From a bacterium (lineage in GTDB: Bacteria; Krumholzibacteriota; Krumholzibacteriia; JACNKJ01): 64,000 nt of DNA. Below the pieces are notes generated by a model. The model made no database searches, was not told the DNA's origin, and saw nothing but the letters and a program-made list of their open reading frames with translations. The translations under genes and the position numbers were made by a program. The stretch's first letter is position 1; each line of letters starts with the position of its first letter. The stretch covers positions 224,453 to 288,452 of the forward strand of contig JAAEPZ010000591.1 of assembly GCA_024231955.1 (NCBI GenBank). The letters run 5' to 3'. Below, one piece after another: positions 51,326 to 60,018 of the stretch.

Positions 51326-52603
51326 ATGAAAGCGAGTTTCACCGCTTGCAAGGCTAAGTCTATGCTTTGCTTGCTGATTGGGCTAGGTTTTTGTGTAGTT
51401 CTTTCCTGTGCAACACCACCATCTGCACCTCAGGTTCTGGATTATACTCCGAGTTTGAGAGGTGTGAGTGTCAGTGGTTCTGCTCCCAAAGTATCATCCG
51501 TGACGGTTGTACCGGCTGGTGCGGATGTGCACCTCGTTGCGGAGACGGTCCACTTTGGCGGTGACAGCCTGACTTTTACCTGGACAGATGAGAGCGGCAC
51601 CGAGGTCAATTTCTCCGACCACGATCACACCGCCAAATCCGTTGTCTGGAATGTGCCTTCCGGCGAGTTTGGGTTTGTGGATATAACCTGTGTCGTCACC
51701 GATCTCAGCGGTGATACGGATCAATGGGTCGAACATTTCGAGGTCGGAGTCCTGATAAATAGCTGGGATGTTATCCCGCCCGACCAGAACAACGAGATCC
51801 ACTGGGGAGTACCGGAGGTCGGCTCCACCTATATCCCCCAGTACATCATGAGCGGCAGGATAACCGTCCCCGCGGCCTACACCCTGATTATCGAGGACAG
51901 TGTGACCATCTGGTGCAGCAATGCTTCCAAGCTCAGGGTGACCAATCTGGAGATCAACGGTACGGAAGATGGCGAGGTCAATATGAAGCCCTACGCCGAC
52001 ACAGGTGATAACCTGGTCGAGTGGGGATATATAGAGATCATGCAGGATGGCGTTGCCACGGTCACCTGGACCAATATGAAGAAAGCCGACAAGGGTATAT
52101 TTGTCGACGACAGCGGAAATGCCACAATCAACTGCTCCGACTGCAGTATTACGGATTGTATGAAAGGTCTGGAGGTGAGCGACAGCGTTGTCACCCTTGA
52201 GAACTGTTTCTTCATTGACAACAATTACGGAGCCGAGTTCGATAACTGTATCCTGACCTTGAACAACGGCACTTTCACCGGCAGTATCGATCTGGGGCTG
52301 AAGTGTGCCGACAACAGCACAGGGAGTTGCTCCAATATCACGTTTGTCGACAACTCCGGTCCGGCTGTTACCCTCATCGATGGCAGTTTCGTCGAATTCC
52401 GGGACAACATTCTCTGGGGGGAGGGGATTGCATTCCTGATCGGATCGGGTTATCCCTCCACTCCGTCGATCGATCTCAGATGCAACTATTGGGGAAACTC
52501 AACCGTTGCAGTCATCAACCGGGTTGAAGTGGACAGAGAGTCGATCGCAACCTACGAGTTCCTGCCGCAAAAAATCGATAGCGCCGCCGACTGCACACCG
52601 TAG
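51326..52603 (+). CDS. Exported lipoprotein with right-handed beta-helix
   Basis: The 425-residue protein starts at ATG 51326, with GTGGAGG 4 nt before it. The N-terminus 'LCLLIGLGFCVVLSCATPP' is a lipoprotein signal with Cys after 'VVLS'. Residues about 45-135 resemble a PKD/Ig-like domain ('VHFGGDSLTFTWTDESG'). From about 175 the sequence becomes short repeated strands ('ATINCSDCSITDCMKGLEV', 'VTLENCFFIDNNYGAEFDNC'), the pattern of right-handed parallel beta-helix proteins. No catalytic residues are evident, so polysaccharide binding is only a possibility. It is divergent from the 5'-nucleotidase gene. Local GC content is lower than in flanking genes. Confidence 0.75.
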   Translation: MKASFTACKAKSMLCLLIGLGFCVVLSCATPPSAPQVLDYTPSLRGVSVSGSAPKVSSVTVVPAGADVHLVAETVHFGGDSLTFTWTDESGTEVNFSDHDHTAKSVVWNVPSGEFGFVDITCVVTDLSGDTDQWVEHFEVGVLINSWDVIPPDQNNEIHWGVPEVGSTYIPQYIMSGRITVPAAYTLIIEDSVTIWCSNASKLRVTNLEINGTEDGEVNMKPYADTGDNLVEWGYIEIMQDGVATVTWTNMKKADKGIFVDDSGNATINCSDCSITDCMKGLEVSDSVVTLENCFFIDNNYGAEFDNCILTLNNGTFTGSIDLGLKCADNSTGSCSNITFVDNSGPAVTLIDGSFVEFRDNILWGEGIAFLIGSGYPSTPSIDLRCNYWGNSTVAVINRVEVDRESIATYEFLPQKIDSAADCTP

Positions 52604-52652
52604 CTGTCGGCAGCTTGATGCTGATCCGCGTCGGTTGAAAAAACATGAGTTA

Positions 52653-52695
52653 AAACACCGGAGGTACAGGTGAAATACTTGCCCCTCCGGTGTTT
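52653..52695 (+). repeat. 12-bp inverted repeat between lipoprotein and pgsA-like genes
   Basis: AAACACCGGAGG (52653-52664) and CCTCCGGTGTTT (52684-52695) are perfect complements around a 19-nt loop. There is no T-run after it. It could terminate the lipoprotein transcript or control the phosphatidyltransferase gene that starts 18 nt later. Confidence 0.5.
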
Positions 52696-52713
52696 GCGTG
52701 TTAGGGTGCTTTT

Positions 52714-53313
52714 GTGAAATCCAAGAAGAATCCGACATATTATCGTATCCGGACTTGGCCCAACGCGCTTTCCGGATTGAGGATTGCCATGGCAATTTTG
52801 GCTGCCATCCTGTTCTTCAGGATGGGCTGTGCCGTGTTGCCCATCATGATGTGTGTTGCAGCCAGCCTGCTGGATTTCGTCGACGGCTGGTTGGCCCGGA
52901 AGACCGGACAAATCACGAAGCTGGGTGAGCATCTGGATCCCCTGGCTGACAAGGTCTTGACGAGCGTAACCTTTCTCGCACTTGCGTTCTTCGTTCACAG
53001 TATCTGGATCACGATAATGGTTGTTGTCCTGTTGGTCAGAGAGTGGGGGATGACCTGGTTGCGGGAGTATTTCCAAAACAGGAACAAGATCACTCTTCCG
53101 GCCAGTCGTCTGGGTAAATGGAAGATGCTCGCCCAAAGTCTCTTCGGTAACCTCTTCCTGTTTTTGCTCTATCTCCAGCCCGAGGGGCGACCTTTATATT
53201 CCACCTACATCCCCATGTTGTACGCAGCCATGGTCTTAATCCTGCTGCTGTCCTACATCTCCGCCTTCCGCTACATCTTCCGACTGCGTAAAGCCGCCAG
53301 GATTGTGGCGTAG
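52714..53313 (+). CDS. CDP-alcohol phosphatidyltransferase (PgsA-like)
   Basis: The 199-residue membrane protein has about five to six helices and the defining DG..AR motif: 'DFVDGWLARKTGQITKLGEH' followed by 'LDPLADKVL', giving DxxDGxxAR(x8)GxxxDxxxD with all metal ligands. Such enzymes join CDP-diacylglycerol to an alcohol. The sequence is most like phosphatidylglycerophosphate synthase, which uses glycerol-3-phosphate for anionic phospholipids. GTG at 52714 follows AGGGTG by 5 nt. Alcohol specificity is by resemblance only, so no symbol is given. Confidence 0.85.
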   Translation: MKSKKNPTYYRIRTWPNALSGLRIAMAILAAILFFRMGCAVLPIMMCVAASLLDFVDGWLARKTGQITKLGEHLDPLADKVLTSVTFLALAFFVHSIWITIMVVVLLVREWGMTWLREYFQNRNKITLPASRLGKWKMLAQSLFGNLFLFLLYLQPEGRPLYSTYIPMLYAAMVLILLLSYISAFRYIFRLRKAARIVA

Positions 53314-53640
53314 CCTTTTCGCAACACCGTGCAATATCCCTGAAGCGCAGCACCGTGCACCACATTGGTGGATATCATGGTTTGCGGTGCGGTATCTCGA
53401 ATCCGTTCGGTAATTCCGGCACCAAACCCAATCTCGGTAAATACGGGAATGGAATACAAGTTGCTAGAAAGAGACGTTGATTCCGATATTGAAGCAGCTC
53501 TGTAACATGCGTGAAATCAACACGATAGAAATAGTGGCTTGTCGGTTGATTGCTACATCAACTATTTTTGCCCAAGATGTGGGATATTTTCCCGGGTTAG
53601 GTGCGCTATCTCGAAGATAAATTTCCAGGATACGAGCAGC
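53314..53640 (+). promoter_or_regulatory. 327-nt leader of the histidine kinase gene
   Basis: Contains a 13-nt direct repeat GCA(A/G)CACCGTGCA (53321-53333 and 53347-53359, one mismatch), an extended hairpin with CCAC/GTGG and flanking ATATCC/GGATAT, and a GTTGAT/ATCAAC hairpin followed by TATTTTT (53545-53569) that resembles an intrinsic terminator. Candidate -35/-10 TTGATT and TGTAAC with 18 nt between them lie near 53474. No gene is apparent in it. Confidence 0.4.
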
Positions 53641-54858
53641 GTGCAGGCTTCCGTGAGCGTGAAGCACAGTATCGGCCTTGAAGAGGTTGCGAAGTATGAC
53701 CAACTGGCAACCTGGCTTGGCGAGCAGGTGGCCCATGACCTTCCCGGCTTCAAGGTCCTGCTGGCTCTGTGCCCGGCTGAGACGCGGGATTGGCAGATCC
53801 ATCTCCTCCCCGGCGGCGAGGAGAGCAAGTGGCACGGAGACCATCCGACTCTTCATGAGATTCGTGATATCTGGGATTTAAATCCAAGGCAACTCGAGGA
53901 TGTCCCTGAAAATATCGACTCGGCCAGTTATGGAGCCTGGGCCGTCCCCTTCAGAGATATACGCAAAGCGCTGGTCGGCTCTCTGATTCTGCTGGTGCCT
54001 GCTGGGTGTGAGTTCGGAGCCAGGGAGAAGAGGTGGCTTGAGGAGAACAGCCGTCTGGGCTGTATCGTGACGGATCGGATCGTCAAAGAGCGCCGCCTGG
54101 AGCAGATGGAGCGGGATCTCGATGAACTCGAGACCTTGAAATCTGGTTTCATGGACAACGTCAACCACGAATTGAAAACTCCCCTCACCAGCATCATCGG
54201 CTTCACGAGTCTGGCCCTGGCTCAGCCGCAGATCAAGGATATACCGCCATTGCCAGAGTTTCTCAACTCGATCCATATCTCAGCCGTGAAACTCGACACT
54301 CTGATCAGTGAAATGCTTGTCATATCGAATCTGGCGTCGGCCGAGAGCTCCGTTGATATCCGTCAACGGGAGCTGTCCGCCCTCGTAAGCGAGTTCCGGG
54401 AGGGCTGGCTGGCGGATGTTCCGGGGCAGGAGCGGGTTCGGATCAGTGAAGTGCTGCCCGTTGCCCACGTCCTGGTCGATGGTCATCAGTTCCACCGCAT
54501 ACTTCTGCACATCATCCGCAATGCACTCAAGTTTTCCCCGGAGGCGGAACCGGTGGATGTCGAGTGGTTGTTCCTGAAGGGCCGTCGCCGTTCCGACAGT
54601 ACGGACTTCCTCCGGGTCAACATCACCGATCATGGAGTCGGAATATCCGACGAGGAGATGGAGAGAGTCTTCCAAAAATTCTACCAGGTGGACAGCTCCA
54701 GCACCCGAGAGCAGGGCGGTACCGGAATAGGGCTGGCGCTGGCCAAGGAGTTCACGCGGGCCATGGGGGGGAAGCTCTGGGTGCAGAGTGAGTTGGGGGC
54801 TGGATCCGTCTTTTCGTTCACTGTGCCCGCACCAAGGGCCGGTGCGCAGGAGGAGTAG
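53641..54858 (+). CDS. Soluble sensor histidine kinase
   Basis: The frame is open from 53539, but a terminator-like hairpin at 53545-53569 argues for a later start. GTG at 53641, with AGGA 10 nt before it, is the best candidate and gives 405 residues. The start remains uncertain. The N-terminal about 145 residues look like a GAF-type sensor. A HisKA domain follows with phospho-acceptor H176 in 'VNHELKTPL', then an ATPase domain with N-box 'HIIRNALKFSP', 'ITDHGVGIS' and 'GGTGIGLALAKEF'. No membrane segment is seen, so the kinase is cytoplasmic. No response regulator lies beside it. The signal is unknown. Confidence 0.85.
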   Translation: MQASVSVKHSIGLEEVAKYDQLATWLGEQVAHDLPGFKVLLALCPAETRDWQIHLLPGGEESKWHGDHPTLHEIRDIWDLNPRQLEDVPENIDSASYGAWAVPFRDIRKALVGSLILLVPAGCEFGAREKRWLEENSRLGCIVTDRIVKERRLEQMERDLDELETLKSGFMDNVNHELKTPLTSIIGFTSLALAQPQIKDIPPLPEFLNSIHISAVKLDTLISEMLVISNLASAESSVDIRQRELSALVSEFREGWLADVPGQERVRISEVLPVAHVLVDGHQFHRILLHIIRNALKFSPEAEPVDVEWLFLKGRRRSDSTDFLRVNITDHGVGISDEEMERVFQKFYQVDSSSTREQGGTGIGLALAKEFTRAMGGKLWVQSELGAGSVFSFTVPAPRAGAQEE

Positions 54859-54862
54859 TCCG

Positions 54863-55573
54863 TTACCTGCCCGAACTCATATTGAACTCTATCTCATAGG
54901 AGATCCAGCAGGCGACAGGGCGCCCTGCATATGTGCCGGGGATGAAACGCAGACTCTCGATGATACGCTGCGCCTCGGTGAGACACTCGTCGCAATCAAA
55001 CGATCTCAGTAATTCATAGGCAGAGACATGCCCATCGGCTTCAACACGCAATCGGAAGAAGAGCGTGCCGGCGACATCGAGCTCCGCCAGCATCGACTGG
55101 TTTGGCCACTCCTGGTAGAGGATGCGGGGAGAGCGACGACCATCACCGACAGGACCGCCACTGCCCTCGCTTGCCGTCGCCGGTTCAAGCGCCTCGCCGG
55201 GATCCCCGGCGGGTTGAACGGTACCGCCGCCGGCCTGCTGGCTGGGTTCGATGATGACCGGATCCGCATCGGTCGGGATCTCCTCCTCCGGCTCAGGTTC
55301 GATCTCCTCTTCGGTCTCCGGTGCCTCCTCGATCTCCGGCCCCGTCTGCTCCGCGACCTCACCGACATCCCAGAGAATCGTAGTGGTCTCCCAATCCTCA
55401 CCGGCAAAGCCGCCTGCGACCTGTCGACCGCGATCGAGCATCCCGCCAACCAGTTTGGGCATGAGCAACAGAGCGACAAGTATGGTGAGCAATACACCAC
55501 ACAATATCGCAAAGACCCATCGCCAGGGACCCGGTCGGCCAGACCGTTTGATTCTAAATTCTTGCTGTTCCAT
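54863..55573 (-). CDS. tonB: Energy transducer TonB
   Basis: The 236-residue protein has the TonB layout: a short cytoplasmic start, one membrane helix at about residues 18-40 ('WVFAILCGVLLTILVALLLMP'), a Glu/Pro-rich linker ('ETEEEIEPEPEEEIP') in place of the usual Pro/Lys stretch, and a C-terminal domain of about 90 residues ('AGTLFFRLRVEADGHVSAYELL' split by a turn; 'ARPVACWISYEIEF'-like end). TonB passes proton-motive energy to outer-membrane transporters. A 'CDEC' pair in the C-terminal domain is unusual. ATG 55573 has no Shine-Dalgarno site, but a promoter ends about 9 nt before it, so a leaderless start is likely. ExbB/ExbD are not in the window. Confidence 0.8.
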   Translation of the reverse strand: MEQQEFRIKRSGRPGPWRWVFAILCGVLLTILVALLLMPKLVGGMLDRGRQVAGGFAGEDWETTTILWDVGEVAEQTGPEIEEAPETEEEIEPEPEEEIPTDADPVIIEPSQQAGGGTVQPAGDPGEALEPATASEGSGGPVGDGRRSPRILYQEWPNQSMLAELDVAGTLFFRLRVEADGHVSAYELLRSFDCDECLTEAQRIIESLRFIPGTYAGRPVACWISYEIEFNMSSGR

Positions 55574-55582
55574 TACTGAGGA

Positions 55583-55611
55583 TTTATAAATCGAGCACAT
55601 GAACAGCGCAA
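55583..55611 (-). promoter_or_regulatory. Predicted promoter of near-leaderless tonB
   Basis: On the minus strand, TTGCGC and TATAAA are 17 nt apart, and the ATG of the TonB gene follows the -10 by about 9 nt. The transcript would start within a few bases of the ATG. The -10 is 5 of 6; the -35 is 3 of 6. Confidence 0.45.
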
Positions 55612-55651
55612 GTATGGATATGATCCCGGACACAGGACGAACAGGAGCAGC

Positions 55652-57154
55652 ATGGGACACTCACCTCGAGTTTTGGGAGAGTTGTTGCGTAAAGACCCGC
55701 AGGCGCAGGTGCGGCTGGAGGGCTTGACCTGGTATGACGGCTGCGGAGGATCCGCTTCAACCGCTCCACTGGGATTGGCGCAAGGGCGTTATCGACTTGC
55801 TCCACCGCAGGAGTGGCCTGCGATCCAACTCGCCGGCTGGACCATGTTACCCGGTCTCTGCGATGCCCATCAACATCTGTTCCATCAGGCGCGTCGCTCC
55901 TTGCGCACGGTATTGGCGGGGATCAAATCGCGCAGCGAGGTCGGCGAGCGTCTCAGGGCCGCCTCGGCTGGCGGACCGGTCATAGGTGTGGAGTGGGATG
56001 AAAGCGAGTGGGACGATCAGCGCGCGCCGACCAGGGCCGAACTGGATGAGCTGTTCCCCGATCGTCCAGCGATTCTGATCCGTATCTGTGGTCATGTGGT
56101 TATCGCCAACAGTATTGCGATGGAGGCCCTGCCGGTGAAGCCTGAGCGGGAGGCCGCGGAGAGCGGATATTTCACCGAGGAGGATGTCCTCCACCTGTCC
56201 CGTCCCTACCCTACAGACAGGGCCGCGCTTCTGGCGGCAACCCGGGAGAGGGCCGCCGAGCTTGCGCGTCAGGGGCTGACCGCCGTGACCGAGATGGGGG
56301 CGCGCGACCTGCCCGAGTTGGCGGCGGCGCTGGAGGGGGATTTCCCCCTGCGGATGGGCTACTTCCACGCCGGTCCCGTCGAGGAGCTCCCCGCCGAACC
56401 CCAAAACGGACCGATCAGAGCGCTGGGCCGCAAGTTCTTCCTGGACGGCTCCCTGGGCGGCTGCACCGCCGCTCTGGGCGGGCAATACCTCGCCGGGGGG
56501 GCGGGTGAACTGATCTGGGGGAAGAGTGACCTGTGTCGGGCACTGGAGGAGACTTTCAGCGGCGGCTGGCAAGCGGCGATCCACGTGATTGGCGACAGAG
56601 CCGTGGAGCAGGCTCTGAACTGCCTGGAGAGCGTTCAGGCTCCCGCGGGCAGCGCGCGCCTGGAGCACCTGGAGATGGTCCGGCCGGGACACCTGGAGCG
56701 GATCGCTCAACTGGGGTGCGGCGTCTGCTTCCAACCCAATTTCATGGATCGCTGGGGGCGTCAGGGTGGCCTCTACGAGCAGCGTCTAGGTGCCGATTTC
56801 AGGTCGATGTTCGTCCGACCCGGTGAGATCCGCAAGGCTGGAGTCCGGCTTGCTTACGGCACCGACGGGATGCCCCCTCTGCTCTGGCCCGCGCTGCGGT
56901 CATCGGTGGATGACAGCCTGTTTAGCGGCGATGCCGACTCTCCGCGGGACGCTCTGGCGGCAGTTGCCGGTACGGCAGCCATGATGGCGTCTGGGAAAAG
57001 TGAATATGGGGGCATTAAAGAGGGGCTGGCGGCGGATTTTTGTCTTGTGCAAAACGATCCGGTAGCCGAAAACTTTAAAGAGAAACCCGTGGTGGCGCTT
57101 ACCGTGATGGGGGGAAGACCCACCTGGCTCAATACCACAGTCAAGGACGGTTAG
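55652..57154 (+). CDS. Amidohydrolase family 3 protein (YtcJ-like)
   Basis: The 500-residue protein is a metal-dependent hydrolase of the amidohydrolase superfamily. Landmarks are 'LPGLCDAHQHLF' (HxH metal site), 'FFLDGSLGGCTAAL', 'AIHVIGDRAVEQAL' with the third His, 'ARLEHLEMVRP' with the fourth, and 'AYGTDGMPPL' with the final Asp. The composite beta-sandwich closes at 'GLAADFCLVQNDPVA'. Substrates in this group range from formamides to aryl esters and cannot be guessed. GGAG lies 4 nt before the ATG. It is followed after one base by the peptidase lipoprotein gene, so they may be co-transcribed. Confidence 0.85.
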   Translation: MGHSPRVLGELLRKDPQAQVRLEGLTWYDGCGGSASTAPLGLAQGRYRLAPPQEWPAIQLAGWTMLPGLCDAHQHLFHQARRSLRTVLAGIKSRSEVGERLRAASAGGPVIGVEWDESEWDDQRAPTRAELDELFPDRPAILIRICGHVVIANSIAMEALPVKPEREAAESGYFTEEDVLHLSRPYPTDRAALLAATRERAAELARQGLTAVTEMGARDLPELAAALEGDFPLRMGYFHAGPVEELPAEPQNGPIRALGRKFFLDGSLGGCTAALGGQYLAGGAGELIWGKSDLCRALEETFSGGWQAAIHVIGDRAVEQALNCLESVQAPAGSARLEHLEMVRPGHLERIAQLGCGVCFQPNFMDRWGRQGGLYEQRLGADFRSMFVRPGEIRKAGVRLAYGTDGMPPLLWPALRSSVDDSLFSGDADSPRDALAAVAGTAAMMASGKSEYGGIKEGLAADFCLVQNDPVAENFKEKPVVALTVMGGRPTWLNTTVKDG

Positions 57155-57155
57155 G

Positions 57156-59888
57156 GTGAACAAGATCTCAGGATTCAAGCAATTAGTCATGCTCCTGTTC
57201 GTGCTTCTCGGCGTGTGCTCCTGCAGTGAGGAGGAGGTTGTGGACGCCTACCCGCCTCCGACACCCCGAGCGGCCAATATCTCGATATCAGGTCCCGATG
57301 ATCAGGACAACCTGCTCATCACCGGTTTGGCCGGAGCGGTCAAGGAGGATGTCAGGGTCAGGGCCAGCAATACCGATGCTGTGGGTCAGGGGGTTGTCGA
57401 GGTGCAGGCCAACGGCAGCGGCGCATTCTCCATGGTGATAGCGGGCGATTATCTCGATCGTATCGCGATCACCGCGATCAATGACGCCGGGCAGAGTCCC
57501 ACCGTGACGGTCGTGGCCGGCGCGCCTTTCAGCCTGAACCTGGGGATCCCCTCGGGTACCGGACAGGAGGCCCCCGTTATGTCGGTGCTGGCCGACTCCG
57601 TCGCCTTCGATGTCGTTGACGGCGACGGCTTCGGCGTACCCGGGGTCACGGTCGAGTTCTCCGCTGCGGGTGGTGTGGCCACCTTCTCGCCCCTCTCAGT
57701 GATCAGCGATGATACGGGCAGGGTCGCGGCACAGATGACTCTGGGAGATGTCTCCGGCGAGATGACCGTGCTGGGGACCAGCGATGAGGTCACTTTCGCC
57801 ACGACAGCGCCATTGACGGTTTGGGCCCGTCCAGCCGCGGCGGACACTCTCATCTGGATCGCCGGCGGTGGTCAGGTGGATGGCCCCGGTATGACTCTGA
57901 TCCGTCCGCTGGTGATCAAGGCCGAGGACCCTTTCGGCAACGGCGTATCCGGCATCGAAGTGCTCTTCGATCCCGTCGGCGGGAGTGTCGATCCCGATCG
58001 GGGAACCACGAATGAGGCCGGCACTGTCGAGACCCTCTGGACACTGAGCGGCGGCATGGGGGAGCAGCAACTCACGGCTGTCGAAGATGGTGGTGCGCTG
58101 ACGGCGGAGAACGGCATCGCCACTGCCGCCGCTGCCCCCACGATTACCGATATCGCCCCCAGTTCGCCGCTGATGCCCGGCAATCCGCTGACGATCTACG
58201 GAACCGATTTCTGTGCGGTTGCGGAATACAACGATGTGACGCTGGGTGGAGTGGCCATGGTGGTGGTGGCGGCATCCGCAACGCAGCTGATCGCCACCGT
58301 CCCCGCCGGTCTCGGTGATGGTGCCCACAGTCTGGCGGTAACGGTCGGGCACCAGGCCGCCACGCCGGACACCTATACCGTCGAGGTGGTCTCGACGTTG
58401 GGGGATGTGCTCGACTATCCCTTCGTGAACGGATCGGTGACCGTTGATTTCGTCATCCCGAATGCCAGCACCAAATATGCGGTGATCCCCTACAGCATCA
58501 AACACACGGGCTCGCAGGCAACCACCTTGAATTACGGAATCGAGGTCGCCACCTTCGGAGCCCGCTCCAGCGGCGAGATCGTGCGGGATCCATTGGCGGA
58601 ATTCCATGAACGCCTTCTGACGCCGCCTGCGGAATCACCCACATCCGGATCCGCGGTGAAGCGTGTTCGCTCTGCCGTGGGGGAGAGGGCTGTCGAGACC
58701 TTTCACTGCCTCCATAATCCCACCGGATACACGGACGATATCGCAAACTACACCGATGTGATCGCGACGCGTGTCTATGCGAACAGCGTGACCGAGATCT
58801 GGGTCGACAACACGGTGCTGCCGGCCGCCTGGGCCGAGGAGAGTTACATCGCCGGCCATCTAGGGGACCAGTTCAACAATTCCGACTACAATGTGGTGAC
58901 CGATGCCTTCGGGGAGGTCACGGATATTGACGGATCGGGAACGGTCATCATTCTCCTCTCGCCGCTCATCAACTCCATGGCCAACTATCTGACCGAAAGC
59001 GGAGGGTATGTCGGGGGCTTCTTCAATCTGATCGATCTCGACCTGTTTGGGATATATGAACCGAGCAATTCGGGTGAGATATTCTACGCCCTTGTTCCCG
59101 ATCCCACCGGGCAGTACAGCCAGTTCCACCATACGGTCACGGGGACGATGGATGCTCTGCGCTCCATTCTGGCGCATGAGTTCCAGCACATGGTCAATGC
59201 CGGCCAGCGCCACCACGAGGATTACGGCAACCAGCCGCACACCAACACGGAATCGCTCTGGCTCAACGAGGGACTCAGTCACCTGGCCGAGGATCTCTGC
59301 GGATATCATGACCAGAATGTCGCTCGCGTGGGGCTCTATCTCCATTCGGGCAATACCGCCCAGACGGTGATGGTCATGGATGAGACCGTCGGCCTTGAGC
59401 CTGCGGTGGGTAATTCCCTCAGTCAGCGTGGTGGGGCATTCCTGCTTTGCCGTTATCTCGAAGACCGCTGGCCCGACATCACCAACCGGCTCTCCGGATC
59501 CTCCTACAGGGGGATGGCCAATGTCGCCAACGCTTCAGGTGAGGATTTCGACGAGGTCTACAAGCAGTGGATGGCGGCCATCTACCTGGATGACCGCGAT
59601 CTCAACGGCGACGGCAGCGCAGATGATCTGGGACCGGAGTATCGCTTCTCCAGCCACAACCTCAGAACGGAGTATCTCTATGCTCCAGGCGATTCGGATG
59701 CGCTGGCGATCTACGACCTGACGTTCGAGGTGCCCGCGCTGAGTTCGACGCTGCTGCCCTCCAGCATGGATTACATCACCTTCAGAGTGGCGGGCGGGAT
59801 GCCGCCCGCGGGCAACACGAAGAGTATCACCTTCAATGGACCCACAACGGGCGAGATGGGTATACTGGTGGTGAGAGTGGCCCAATAG
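57156..59888 (+). CDS. Exported lipoprotein with Ig-like domains and an M30-like zinc metallopeptidase
   Basis: The 910-residue protein starts at GTG 57156, one base after the amidohydrolase stop. It has a lipoprotein signal ('LLFVLLGVCSCS'). Two invasin-type (Big_1-like) Ig domains (about 140-220 and 232-318) and an IPT/TIG domain (about 326-415, 'PTITDIAPSSPLMPG') precede a catalytic region. There 'HEFQHMVN' gives the zinc motif HExxH (H674, E675, H678), with Glu705 in 'LWLNEGLSHLAEDL' as the likely third ligand, a pattern of hyicolysin-type M30 peptidases. The mature protein would sit on the outer membrane or periplasmic face. Cleavage target unknown. A strong terminator follows. Confidence 0.82.
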   Translation: MNKISGFKQLVMLLFVLLGVCSCSEEEVVDAYPPPTPRAANISISGPDDQDNLLITGLAGAVKEDVRVRASNTDAVGQGVVEVQANGSGAFSMVIAGDYLDRIAITAINDAGQSPTVTVVAGAPFSLNLGIPSGTGQEAPVMSVLADSVAFDVVDGDGFGVPGVTVEFSAAGGVATFSPLSVISDDTGRVAAQMTLGDVSGEMTVLGTSDEVTFATTAPLTVWARPAAADTLIWIAGGGQVDGPGMTLIRPLVIKAEDPFGNGVSGIEVLFDPVGGSVDPDRGTTNEAGTVETLWTLSGGMGEQQLTAVEDGGALTAENGIATAAAAPTITDIAPSSPLMPGNPLTIYGTDFCAVAEYNDVTLGGVAMVVVAASATQLIATVPAGLGDGAHSLAVTVGHQAATPDTYTVEVVSTLGDVLDYPFVNGSVTVDFVIPNASTKYAVIPYSIKHTGSQATTLNYGIEVATFGARSSGEIVRDPLAEFHERLLTPPAESPTSGSAVKRVRSAVGERAVETFHCLHNPTGYTDDIANYTDVIATRVYANSVTEIWVDNTVLPAAWAEESYIAGHLGDQFNNSDYNVVTDAFGEVTDIDGSGTVIILLSPLINSMANYLTESGGYVGGFFNLIDLDLFGIYEPSNSGEIFYALVPDPTGQYSQFHHTVTGTMDALRSILAHEFQHMVNAGQRHHEDYGNQPHTNTESLWLNEGLSHLAEDLCGYHDQNVARVGLYLHSGNTAQTVMVMDETVGLEPAVGNSLSQRGGAFLLCRYLEDRWPDITNRLSGSSYRGMANVANASGEDFDEVYKQWMAAIYLDDRDLNGDGSADDLGPEYRFSSHNLRTEYLYAPGDSDALAIYDLTFEVPALSSTLLPSSMDYITFRVAGGMPPAGNTKSITFNGPTTGEMGILVVRVAQ

Positions 59889-59934
59889 GGGGCGCTTCCC
59901 GCCGGGCGAGCGGGTCAGAACAACCGATACAAAC

Positions 59935-59965
59935 AAAGCCCCCCGCGCGCTGCGGGGGGCTTTTT
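59935..59965 (+). terminator. Rho-independent terminator
   Basis: AAAGCCCCCCGC (59935-59946) and GCGGGGGGCTTT (59952-59963) form a perfect 12-bp stem with a 5-nt loop, followed by a T-run. It lies 46 nt after the M30-like peptidase stop and, being symmetrical (A-run on the other side), may also serve the convergent gene. Confidence 0.9.
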
Positions 59966-60018
59966 GGTCTTGTCGACCGGTAGCCGTGAACGAATTATGT
60001 CGTGAACGAGGCCTGTCC

